Assembly (NCBI GenBank): GCA_946480485.1
Contig: CAMLJW010000351.1
Location: forward strand, 1-5,740
Direction of reading: 5' to 3'
Length of the DNA: 5,740 nucleotides
From: an uncultured Streptomyces sp.
GTDB lineage: Bacteria > Actinomycetota > Actinomycetes > Streptomycetales > Streptomycetaceae
Shown here: positions 1 through 5,740 of the stretch, piece after piece
Position numbering within the stretch: the first letter of the stretch is position 1
How the letters are laid out: each line of letters begins with the position of its first letter
Made by a program: the position numbers and the translations under genes
Notes under the pieces: generated by a model
The model's input: the letters and a program-made list of their open reading frames with translations, nothing else
The model's database searches: none
What the model was told of the DNA's origin: nothing

Positions 1-1
1 G

Positions 2-1255
2 GCGACGCGAGCCGTCGCCGCACCTACGCCCACCCCCACGCCCAGTAACGACCCTTGCGACCTTATTCATGGCCCCGCCAAGGACTACTGCGAAGACGGC
101 AGCGGCTCCGGCGGAGGCGGAGGCGGCGGCACCCTGACCGACCCCACCTCCACCCTCGACCCCCTCTCCTCCCTCGCCAAGGGCTGTGCCGACGCCGCGT
201 CCTGGACCATCGACAAGCTCAGCGAGGCCGTGAAGGAGACGGCGAACGTCGACTTCACGAACCCGAAGTTCCTGCAGCAGTACGCCGTCGTGTTCGCGGC
301 GTCGGCGATTCTGACCCTGCTCCTGTGGCTGCTGGCAGTGGCCAAGCGGGCCGTTCGCGGTGTGCCGCTCACCACGGCCATCTCGGAGGCGATCGGGTTC
401 CTCTGGCTGACGGTTCTCGCGTCCGCGTTCACGCCGCTGATCCTCTACACCGTCGTCTCGGCGACCGACGGCGTCGCGGAGGTCCTGGCCAAGACGACCG
501 GCAACCAGACGGATCAGTTCTTCGGAAACTTCTCCGGAGCCCTGAGCAAGGGCGAGGACATCGGCGGCGGGCCCATCATGCTCATCGTCGTGTCCCTGGT
601 CTCGATCCTCGCGGCCGGAGTGCTGTGGCTGGAGCTCGTCATCCGCGCCGCCCTGCTCTACGTCGGCGCGCTGCTCGGCACCGTCGTGTACGCGGGGCTC
701 GTCGACAAGAACCTGTGGGGCCACGTCCGCCGCTGGGCCGGCATCATGATCGCGGTGATTCTGGTGAAACCAGTCATCGTGATCGTGCTGGGGCTGGCCG
801 GTGCGCTGGCCGGTGAGGACGGGCCGGACGCCTTCTCGGCCGTCGTCTCCGGGCTCGCCATCATCCTGATGGCCATCTTCGCGAGCGCGATGATCTACCG
901 GTTCGTACCGGGCTTCGGCGACGAGATCGCGAACTCCCGGAACAACCGCATCATGCAGGGCGCCGAAGGCAAGGCCGCGGCCGTCATCAGCTCCCCGGCG
1001 ACCCTCGTCGCCCAGGGCATCAAGACGCACAGCACCCGGGCGGACAGCGGCGGCGGCAACCAGGGCGCCGGCGCCCGCCCCGCCAACCCCGCCTCCGGCG
1101 GCGTGGCCGCCCACAGCTCACGCCCGTCCTCCCACGGCGGCGGCGGATCCGGCTCCTCCGCCCCGCCCCCGCCGCGCAGCAGCACGGCGAACACCCCCCA
1201 CGCCGGCAACAACCGCAACAGCAGTACCAACCGCTCGGGAGGTGAAGGGCGTTGA
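2..1255 (+). CDS. VirB6/TrbL-like polytopic membrane protein, SCO6881-type (5' end outside window)
   Basis: The frame is open from the first bases of the window to TGA at 1253-1255, giving 417 visible residues; the true start lies upstream. The visible N-terminus reads ATRAVAA, then an alternating Pro-Thr stretch. This resembles the end of a signal peptide with an Ala-x-Ala cleavage site, but the hydrophobic core is not in view. Next come Cys19 and Cys30, a seven-Gly run at residues 37-43, and Cys62. Six hydrophobic segments follow, at about residues 95-113, 129-153, 191-210, 214-234, 244-268 and 279-298. The tail from about residue 347 is rich in Gly, Ser, Pro, Asn and His and is probably disordered. 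Exported N-terminus, six spans and a position beside VirB4-like genes fit a VirB6/TrbL-type channel component of a type IV secretion-like system. I recognise the core as the SCO6881-type family of Streptomyces; the VirB6 role is inferred from topology and context. The last four bases overlap the next gene, so the two are probably translated together. Confidence 0.88.
   Translation, partial: ATRAVAAPTPTPTPSNDPCDLIHGPAKDYCEDGSGSGGGGGGGTLTDPTSTLDPLSSLAKGCADAASWTIDKLSEAVKETANVDFTNPKFLQQYAVVFAASAILTLLLWLLAVAKRAVRGVPLTTAISEAIGFLWLTVLASAFTPLILYTVVSATDGVAEVLAKTTGNQTDQFFGNFSGALSKGEDIGGGPIMLIVVSLVSILAAGVLWLELVIRAALLYVGALLGTVVYAGLVDKNLWGHVRRWAGIMIAVILVKPVIVIVLGLAGALAGEDGPDAFSAVVSGLAIILMAIFASAMIYRFVPGFGDEIANSRNNRIMQGAEGKAAAVISSPATLVAQGIKTHSTRADSGGGNQGAGARPANPASGGVAAHSSRPSSHGGGGSGSSAPPPPRSSTANTPHAGNNRNSSTNRSGGEGR
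1238..1245 (+). promoter_or_regulatory. Ribosome binding site for the TTG-started SCO6880-family gene
   Basis: GGAGGTGA is close to a perfect match to the anti-Shine-Dalgarno sequence and ends 6 bases before TTG at 1252. It lies inside the last codons of the upstream gene. It decides the start: the next in-frame candidate, ATG at 1270 (codon 7), would be 24 bases from this site, and I see no better site of its own. Confidence 0.8.
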
Positions 1256-2811
1256 CGACCCAGTCCCACATGTCCCATCCGGTCACGCCCCGCCGTACAT
1301 ATCTGATCGGCCGCGCCCGGCCGAACGCGATCGTCGGCAAGAACCGTGAAACCGGTGAGATCGCGCTGATCATCACGGGCGCGTTCCTGGGCATGATGTG
1401 CGGCCTGCTCGTTCCCGTGCTCTCCCTGCGCATCGTCCTGCTGGTGGGCCTCCCGATGCTGGCGCTCGCCGCGGTGTACGTGCCGTACAAGCGCCGTACG
1501 TTCTACAAGTGGTTCGAGATCAACCGCAGTTACAAGCGGACACTCCGCCAGGGCACGACGTACCGCAGCAACGTCATGGAGGCCGGTACCGGCATCGACG
1601 GCCGTGAGGTCGAGATCGGCCCGCCTCCGGGGATCGGACGCATCATGTGGCTGGCGGCGCCCTTCGGACCCGACGAGATCGCCGTCCTCCTGCACGCCGA
1701 CCGCCGCACGGTCACGGCCGCGATCGAGATCGAGGGCCCGGGTGTCGGACTGCACGACTCGGAGGACCAGGAAGCCCTCGTCGACCGGTTCGGCACGCTC
1801 CTCAAGCACGTCGCGAACGGCGACGGCTTTGTCACCCGCCTCCAGATGCTCGCCCGCACCCTGCCCGCCGACCCGGACGCCCACGCCAAGGACGTCGCCG
1901 TACGAGGGGACGAGCGCGCCCCCGGCTGGCTGCGGCAGTCGTACGACCAGTTGCAGTCCATGGTGTCCACCAGCAGCGAGCAGCACCGCGCGTACCTGGT
2001 CGCCTGCATGCACTACTCACGGGAACTCGCCGCCGAGGGCCACGCGATGGCACGGGCCGCCCGCCCGCAGGGCGGCAAGAAGCTCGACAAGGACGCGGGG
2101 CTCGCCGTCGTCATGGCGCGTGAACTGACCGACATCTGCTCGCGGTTGCAGGAGGCCGACATCCGCGTACGGCAGCCGCTGGGGCAGGGGCGCCTGGCCT
2201 CCCTCGTCCACTCCATGTACGACCCGGACCACCAGATCGACCACATCCAGGCCATGACGAGACGCAACGCCTGGCCGGCCGAGCTGGACGCCATGGAGGC
2301 GACGTACCTCCAGGCGAAGACCCGCGAGTCCTCCACCCGCGCGCCCTGGTGCCATGCCACGGCCTGGGTGAAGGAGTGGCCGATGACGCCGGTCGGGGTC
2401 AACTTCCTCGCGCCCCTCCTGGTCCACACCCCGGATGTCATCCGCACGGTCGCCGTCACCATGGACCTCGAACCCACCGAGATCGCCATCGAGCGGATGC
2501 TGACCGAGAAGACGAACGACGAGGCGGAGGCCAGCCGCCAGGCCAAGATGAACCGCACCATCGACCCGCGCGACATCGCCTCACACAACCGCCTGGACCA
2601 GCGGGGCGAGGACCTCGCGAGCGGCGCGGCCGGCGTCAACCTCGTCGGCTACATCACCGTCTCGTCCCGCTCCCCCGAGGCACTCGCCCGCGACAAGCGG
2701 ACGATCCGCGCCTCGGCAGGCAAGTCGTATCTGAAACTCGAGTGGTGCGATCGCGAGCACCACAGGGCCTTCGTCAACACGCTCCCGTTCGCGACCGGCA
2801 TCCGGAGGTAG
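1252..2811 (+). CDS. SCO6880-family protein: membrane hairpin plus VirB4 N-terminal-like domain
   Basis: This 519-residue protein starts at TTG 1252, which overlaps the upstream TGA (TTGA). Residues 1-35 are basic and cytoplasmic-looking. Two hydrophobic helices at about 36-56 and 60-79 form a hairpin, followed by a basic aromatic stretch at 80-96. The rest is soluble. Residues 120-210 contain a GPPPGIGR turn, a strand pattern around 141-162 and an ARTLP motif at 201-205, resembling the N-terminal domain of VirB4-type proteins. The C-terminus ends at NTLPFATGIRR, about where the ATPase domain begins in a one-piece VirB4. I recognise the family as SCO6880 of Streptomyces. My inference is that it combines a VirB3/PrgI-like membrane hairpin with the non-catalytic half of VirB4, and binds the ATPase encoded 6 bases downstream, anchoring it to the membrane. 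It has no P-loop; AGKS at 489-492 lacks the upstream Gly. Codon use is typical high GC and the frame is intact. The family call is firm; the molecular role is inferred. Confidence 0.93.
   Translation: MTTQSHMSHPVTPRRTYLIGRARPNAIVGKNRETGEIALIITGAFLGMMCGLLVPVLSLRIVLLVGLPMLALAAVYVPYKRRTFYKWFEINRSYKRTLRQGTTYRSNVMEAGTGIDGREVEIGPPPGIGRIMWLAAPFGPDEIAVLLHADRRTVTAAIEIEGPGVGLHDSEDQEALVDRFGTLLKHVANGDGFVTRLQMLARTLPADPDAHAKDVAVRGDERAPGWLRQSYDQLQSMVSTSSEQHRAYLVACMHYSRELAAEGHAMARAARPQGGKKLDKDAGLAVVMARELTDICSRLQEADIRVRQPLGQGRLASLVHSMYDPDHQIDHIQAMTRRNAWPAELDAMEATYLQAKTRESSTRAPWCHATAWVKEWPMTPVGVNFLAPLLVHTPDVIRTVAVTMDLEPTEIAIERMLTEKTNDEAEASRQAKMNRTIDPRDIASHNRLDQRGEDLASGAAGVNLVGYITVSSRSPEALARDKRTIRASAGKSYLKLEWCDREHHRAFVNTLPFATGIRR
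2804..2808 (+). promoter_or_regulatory. Ribosome binding site for the VirB4-like ATPase gene
   Basis: GGAGG overlaps the final Arg codons of the SCO6880-family gene and lies 9 bases before ATG 2818. The upstream stop (TAG 2809-2811) sits between this site and the start, so ribosomes finishing gene 2 can restart on gene 3. This suggests the two products are made in matched amounts. Confidence 0.78.
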
Positions 2812-2817
2812 GACTCT

Positions 2818-4239
2818 ATGCGGGATCCGCTGTCCGTCCTCACCGAAGCCTTCACGTCGTTCCTGTTCGGCAAGGTGGAGACGACCCGGCTGCCGGTGCG
2901 TACGTCCACCGGGCAGGCCCAGGCCGTCTACCTGCCGACCGCCGCGCCCGGCCTCGGCGACTCCGGCGTCATCATCGGCCGCGAGGTCTACTCCGGGAAG
3001 GGCTACATCTACGACCCCTTCCAGTTGTACGGGCAACAGCTCCCGGCGCCCCACTGGCTGGTGCTCGGCGAGTCCGGAAACGGCAAGTCGGCCCTGGAGA
3101 AGACTTACGTACTACGGCAGTTGAGGTTCCGTGACCGGCAGGTCGTGGTGCTCGACGCACAGGGTGAGGACGGGGTCGGTGAGTGGAACCTCATCGCCCA
3201 GGAGCTGGGGATAACCCCCATCCGGCTCGACCCGACGGCGGCCCTGGACATGGGCATCCGGCTCAACCCGCTCGACCCGTCGATCACGACGACCGGGCAG
3301 CTGGCCCTGCTCCGGACGATCATCGAGGTGGCGATGGGGCACGGGCTCGACGAGCGCTCGGGCTTCGCCCTGAAGGTCGCGCACGCGTACGTCAACGAGT
3401 CGATCGTGGAACGCCAGCCCGTCCTGACGGACATCGTGGAGCAACTGCGCCATCCCGAGCCGGATTCGGCGGAGGCGATGAACGTCGCCATCGACGACGT
3501 ACGGGCCTGGGGCCTGGACGTGGCCCTGGTGCTCGACCGTCTGGTGGACGGTGACCTGCGGGGCATGTTCGACGGCCCGACAACGGTCGGTATCGACCTG
3601 GACGCGCCACTCATCGTGTTCGACCTGTCCCACATAGACCGCAACTCGATCGCGATGCCGATCCTGATGGCGATCGTGGGCGTGTGGCTGGAGCACACCT
3701 GGATCCGCCCCGACCGGAAGAAGCGCATCTTCCTGGTCGAGGAGGCCTGGCACATCATCAACAGCCCGTTCGTGGCCCAGCTCTTCCAGCGCCTGCTGAA
3801 GTTCGGCCGCCGCCTCGGCCTGTCCTTCGTCGCCGTCGTCCACCACCTGTCCGACGTCGTCGACGGCGCGGCGGCGAAGGAGGCCGCGGCGATCCTGAAG
3901 ATGGCCTCGACCCGGACGATCTACGCCCAGAAGGCCGACGAGGCGAGAGCGACGGGCCGGGTGCTGGGCCTGCCCAGATGGGCGGTGGAGATCATCCCGT
4001 CGTTGACTCCCGGCATCGCCGTGTGGGACGTCAACGGCAACGTCCAGGTGGTCAAACACCTGATCACCGAGACGGAACGCCCCCTCGTCTTCACCGACCG
4101 CGCCATGACCGAGTCCTCCGCCGATCTGTCGGACGACGCGCTGCGGGACGCCGAGTTGGAGGCGGAGGAGCGCGCGGCGGCGTTCATGGAACATCACCTG
4201 AGCGATCTCGACGACCCGTCCGAGTCCACGGTGGCGTGA
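2818..4239 (+). CDS. VirB4-like (FtsK/HerA superfamily) secretion ATPase
   Basis: This complete 473-residue protein starts at ATG 2818 behind a GGAGG site. It is probably the energy-supplying motor of the type IV secretion-like apparatus, hydrolysing ATP at the inner face of the membrane. Walker A is GESGNGKS at residues 84-91 (Lys90, Ser91). The FDGPT motif typical of VirB4-type proteins is at 251-255. The Walker B region is RIFLVEEAW at 303-311, with Glu308-Glu309 where VirB4 proteins usually have Asp-Glu. A basic KFGRRLG stretch at 328-334 matches the place of the conserved arginine region. It is followed by AVVHHLSDV at 339-347, where VirB4 relatives usually have a Gln. ARATGRVLGLP at 377-386 and the WDVNGNVQ strand region complete the core. 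There is no membrane segment, and the large N-terminal domain of a full-length VirB4 (often about 800 residues) is absent, apparently supplied by the preceding gene. The acidic tail (430-473) is probably flexible. The ATPase call is firm; the transported substrate is unknown. Confidence 0.94.
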   Translation: MRDPLSVLTEAFTSFLFGKVETTRLPVRTSTGQAQAVYLPTAAPGLGDSGVIIGREVYSGKGYIYDPFQLYGQQLPAPHWLVLGESGNGKSALEKTYVLRQLRFRDRQVVVLDAQGEDGVGEWNLIAQELGITPIRLDPTAALDMGIRLNPLDPSITTTGQLALLRTIIEVAMGHGLDERSGFALKVAHAYVNESIVERQPVLTDIVEQLRHPEPDSAEAMNVAIDDVRAWGLDVALVLDRLVDGDLRGMFDGPTTVGIDLDAPLIVFDLSHIDRNSIAMPILMAIVGVWLEHTWIRPDRKKRIFLVEEAWHIINSPFVAQLFQRLLKFGRRLGLSFVAVVHHLSDVVDGAAAKEAAAILKMASTRTIYAQKADEARATGRVLGLPRWAVEIIPSLTPGIAVWDVNGNVQVVKHLITETERPLVFTDRAMTESSADLSDDALRDAELEAEERAAAFMEHHLSDLDDPSESTVA

Positions 4240-4282
4240 GTTCCGGTTGTGGGTGAATATGGCGTGAGAACGGTGGCCTGAG
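4240..4282 (+). other. Short intergenic gap before the VirD4-like gene
   Basis: This 43-base gap is the only real spacer in the window. I see no hairpin followed by a T-run, so no terminator, and no convincing -35/-10 pair. The purine-rich GGTGG at 4272-4276 is a weak ribosome binding site 6 bases before ATG 4283. The next gene is therefore probably read through from the same transcript, perhaps at a lower translation rate than the two genes before it. Confidence 0.55.
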
Positions 4283-5740
4283 ATGAGACCGGACGAGCGG
4301 CGCCGCGAGGGCGAACGGGGTGAAGGAGGCGTTTCCGACGGCCTGTTGGTCGGGGGGCTCGCGTTCCTGCTGGCCATAAGCCTGCTGGTGTGGTCGGCGA
4401 CGGGCCTGGCGGGCCTCTTCGACCAGGGCTCCTGGCCCTCCCAGGTCACCTTCGGCCGTACGCCGCTCGCGATGCGTCACCTGATCCAGCAACCGCACGA
4501 CATCGCGGGAGCGTGGCCAAACACCCCGGAGGTCCAACTCTCGGGATACGGGCTCTTCTGGGGGCTGTTCATCTCCCAGTTGCTGGTCCTCCTGGTCCTC
4601 ACCGTGTTCGTGATGGGGGCGGTGGTGAGGTGGAGAGCGGGGAGAGCGAGGAGAGCGGCCAGGCGAAAGGCGGCGGCCTTCGACTCGGGAGGTCGGCCTG
4701 AAGGTACGGCGGGCTCGGTGGGTCGGCCTGGACGTGCCGCCGGCTCGGGCGTTGCGACTGAGGCCGCGTCCGGCTCGGGTTCGCCTGGGGCCGGCGCAGG
4801 GCTTCCGCCTGGGGACGCGGCGGGCTCGGGCCTCTCGCCAACGGGCGGACCGGGCCTTCGGCCTGCAGACGCGCCCGGCGCAGGCTACGCGCCCGGGGAG
4901 ACATCCGGATCAGCGCTTCCGTCTGCGGGTGCCGGCTCAGGCTTTCCGCCTGAGGTCGGCTCCGATCCGGCCGCTTCGTCGGTGGCCGCTTCGGTGGCCG
5001 CTTCCTCGGGGGCCTCTTCGCACGTAGGGGCTCCGCACGCAGGCACTCCGCACGCGGCTTCCTCGGGGCCGAAGCGCCCGCTCGCCGCCACTCCGCCGGC
5101 GGCAAACTCCGGCACGGCCGGTCATCTCCGAGCGGGCGCCTCGGGCCCGACAACCACCCCCCTTCCCCCGGCGGCGAAGCGACCGGTTGAGAGGGCCTCG
5201 TATACGGCCGGCAGTAAACGGATGGGCGGATGGGAAACCATGCGCGCCGAAGGCGCGGCGACGGCCCCCGCCCCCGTTCACACCCTTCGCGGCCCACGGG
5301 TCCTCGGCCCCCCGGAAACCCGCCACCCCCTGGCCGGCGAGGCGGTACGAGACGCCGAGGGTCCCGCCCTCGTCATCACCTCGAACCCCGCCCTCTGGTC
5401 GGAAACCAAGGACGCCCGGGCGAAACTCGGCCCAGTCCTCCTCTACGACCCCTCCCACCTCTGCGACACTCCGGCACGCCTGCACTGGTCCCCCTCAGCC
5501 GGCTGCGCGAACAAGGACATTGCCAAGGCCCGGGCGGCAGCTCTCCTCGCGCCGGTGCGGCCCACCGCGAAGATCGACCAGATGGTCGCCGACGTCGCGG
5601 AGACACTCCTTCGCAGCTACCTGCACGCTGCCGCCGCTGACGGCCGCACCATCCGGCACCTCCACCGCTGGGCCCAGGGCGCCCAGGTCCAAGAGGTCGT
5701 ACGCATCCTCCGTGCGAACCCCAAGGCGGCCTCCGGCGCC
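4283..5740 (+). CDS. VirD4/T4CP-like membrane protein with degenerate P-loop (3' end outside window)
   Basis: The frame is open from ATG 4283 to the last base, giving 486 codons with no stop. The start is the only one available: an in-frame TGA lies at 4265-4267 and no ATG or GTG falls between. Residues 1-19 are charged. Two membrane spans lie at about 20-45 and 89-114, with a loop of some 43 residues between them, the usual N-terminal layout of VirD4 coupling proteins. A basic stretch (116-129) follows the second span, then a Gly/Ala/Pro/Ser linker to about residue 335. From 338 the sequence again looks folded: GPALVITSNP (360-369), KLGPVLLYDP (381-390), LHWSPSAGC (400-408) and RWAQGAQVQEVVRILR (462-477). 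These match the order VTSTKP, GPVxVFDP, RWSPxxGC and the helical domain of actinobacterial VirD4/TraG proteins. The segment where Walker A should precede GPALVITS reads GPPETRHP (342-349) and lacks GK[ST]. It probably works with the VirB4-like pair upstream, perhaps as a substrate receptor. The family call rests on motif order; the catalytic state is inferred. Confidence 0.85.
   Translation, partial: MRPDERRREGERGEGGVSDGLLVGGLAFLLAISLLVWSATGLAGLFDQGSWPSQVTFGRTPLAMRHLIQQPHDIAGAWPNTPEVQLSGYGLFWGLFISQLLVLLVLTVFVMGAVVRWRAGRARRAARRKAAAFDSGGRPEGTAGSVGRPGRAAGSGVATEAASGSGSPGAGAGLPPGDAAGSGLSPTGGPGLRPADAPGAGYAPGETSGSALPSAGAGSGFPPEVGSDPAASSVAASVAASSGASSHVGAPHAGTPHAASSGPKRPLAATPPAANSGTAGHLRAGASGPTTTPLPPAAKRPVERASYTAGSKRMGGWETMRAEGAATAPAPVHTLRGPRVLGPPETRHPLAGEAVRDAEGPALVITSNPALWSETKDARAKLGPVLLYDPSHLCDTPARLHWSPSAGCANKDIAKARAAALLAPVRPTAKIDQMVADVAETLLRSYLHAAAADGRTIRHLHRWAQGAQVQEVVRILRANPKAASGA
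4628..4666 (+). other. Cluster of rare AGA/AGG arginine codons after the second membrane span
   Basis: In residues 116-128 of the VirD4-like protein, six of seven arginines use AGG or AGA (116, 118, 121, 123, 124, 127) and the seventh uses CGA. In high-GC actinomycetes CGC/CGG/CGT predominate, and the other genes in this window almost always use them. The stretch encodes the positively charged cytoplasmic end of the second membrane span. The purine-rich run is visible directly; an effect on translation speed is only a possibility. Confidence 0.6.
4700..4960 (+). repeat. Degenerate ~10-residue Gly/Ala/Ser/Pro repeats in the linker
   Basis: Residues 140-226 of the VirD4-like protein show a recurring, strongly diverged unit of roughly 10-12 residues. 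Its pattern is a small-residue core (AGSG, GAGAG, SGS) followed by a bulky residue and Pro: GLPPGDA, GLSPTGG, GLRPADA, GYAPGET, ALPSAGA, GFPPEVG. At DNA level the same units recur as GGCTCGGG and CTTCCGCCTG-like words. This suggests growth by tandem duplication followed by drift. The segment is probably a disordered tether between the membrane spans and the cytoplasmic domain. Confidence 0.6.
4979..5002 (+). repeat. Perfect 12-bp tandem duplication (two copies)
   Basis: TCGGTGGCCGCT occurs twice in direct succession, encoding SVAA-SVAA at residues 233-240 of the VirD4-like protein. The bases just before (GCCGCTTCG) echo the unit. It is in frame and sits in the low-complexity linker, so copy number could change without breaking the gene. 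Confidence 0.8.
5027..5056 (+). repeat. Imperfect 15-bp tandem duplication (two copies)
   Basis: Two adjacent 15-base units encode GAPHA and GTPHA (residues 249-258 of the VirD4-like protein). They share the CTCCGCACGC core and differ at a few positions. This is a second in-frame duplication in the linker, 24 bases after the perfect 12-bp one. Confidence 0.65.

Noticed and set aside
230..232. GTG as a possible start of the first membrane protein gene
   Set aside because: The same frame is open without a stop to the window edge, with typical high-GC codon use and family-like sequence (CDLIHGPAKDYC), and there is no clear ribosome binding site before the GTG. It is an internal Val codon.
895..2013. 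Minus-strand open frame of about 372 codons across the first two genes
   Set aside because: It overlaps two well-supported + strand genes and has biased composition without domains; long spurious frames are expected at this GC content.
2716..2727. AGKS in the SCO6880-family protein (residues 489-492) as a second P-loop
   Set aside because: The Gly four residues before GKS is missing (Ile485 is there), and no Walker B follows before the protein ends.
4249..4281. Ten-codon frame (GTG to TGA) ending one base before the VirD4-like ATG, a possible leader peptide
   Set aside because: No ribosome binding site precedes it, no meaningful residue pattern or attenuator hairpin is visible, and such short frames arise easily by chance.
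3112..4449. Long minus-strand open frame (about 445 codons) opposite the VirB4-like ATPase gene
   Set aside because: It is antisense to a gene with clear motifs, and its product is a His/Arg/Asp-rich sequence typical of reverse-strand readings of GC-rich coding DNA. No recognisable domain.
5087..5107. GCCGCC/GGCGGC inverted repeat as a terminator or regulatory hairpin
   Set aside because: It lies inside the coding linker of the VirD4-like gene, has no T-run, and such GC hairpins are common by chance in this composition.
4599..5297. Minus-strand open frame (about 232 codons) with an apparent QAE/QAD repeat
   Set aside because: The periodicity is the reverse reading of the + strand linker repeats in the VirD4-like gene. 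The product is an Arg/Pro-rich shadow, and the + strand frame is anchored by membrane spans before it and conserved motifs after it.

Overview
The window looks like a stretch of a Streptomyces (or close actinomycete) genome. GC content is very high, third codon positions are strongly G/C, there are GGAGG-type ribosome binding sites and a TTG start, and the encoded proteins closely resemble a set I recognise from Streptomyces chromosomes (SCO6881/SCO6880-type proteins plus their ATPase). All genes lie on the + strand and are tightly packed, so the window is probably the middle of one operon that runs off both ends.

Layout: (1) 2-1255, the 3' part of a polytopic membrane protein, VirB6/TrbL-like by topology. 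Its extracytoplasmic N-terminal region carries Cys residues and a Gly run, and is followed by six predicted membrane spans and a low-complexity tail. (2) 1252-2811, an SCO6880-family protein with a two-helix membrane hairpin and a soluble domain resembling the N-terminal half of VirB4. It starts with TTG inside the stop codon of gene 1. (3) 2818-4239, a VirB4-like ATPase core with a perfect Walker A, starting 6 bases after gene 2. (4) 4283-5740, the 5' part of a VirD4/T4CP-like protein. It has two N-terminal membrane spans, a linker of about 200 residues made of degenerate Gly/Ala/Pro/Ser repeats, and the beginning of a coupling-protein-like domain. This reading frame has no stop before the window ends.

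Together the four genes look like the inner-membrane and motor part of an actinobacterial type IV secretion-like machine: a channel protein, a VirB3/VirB4 function split over two adjacent genes, and a coupling-protein-like partner. No relaxase, integrase, replication gene, tRNA, transposase or CRISPR array is present, so the sequence does not show whether the machine moves DNA, moves protein or does something else. The most unusual points are that the coupling-protein-like gene appears to have lost its Walker A motif, that VirB4 is split at its domain boundary, and that the linker of gene 4 has relaxed codon use and a cluster of rare AGA/AGG codons.
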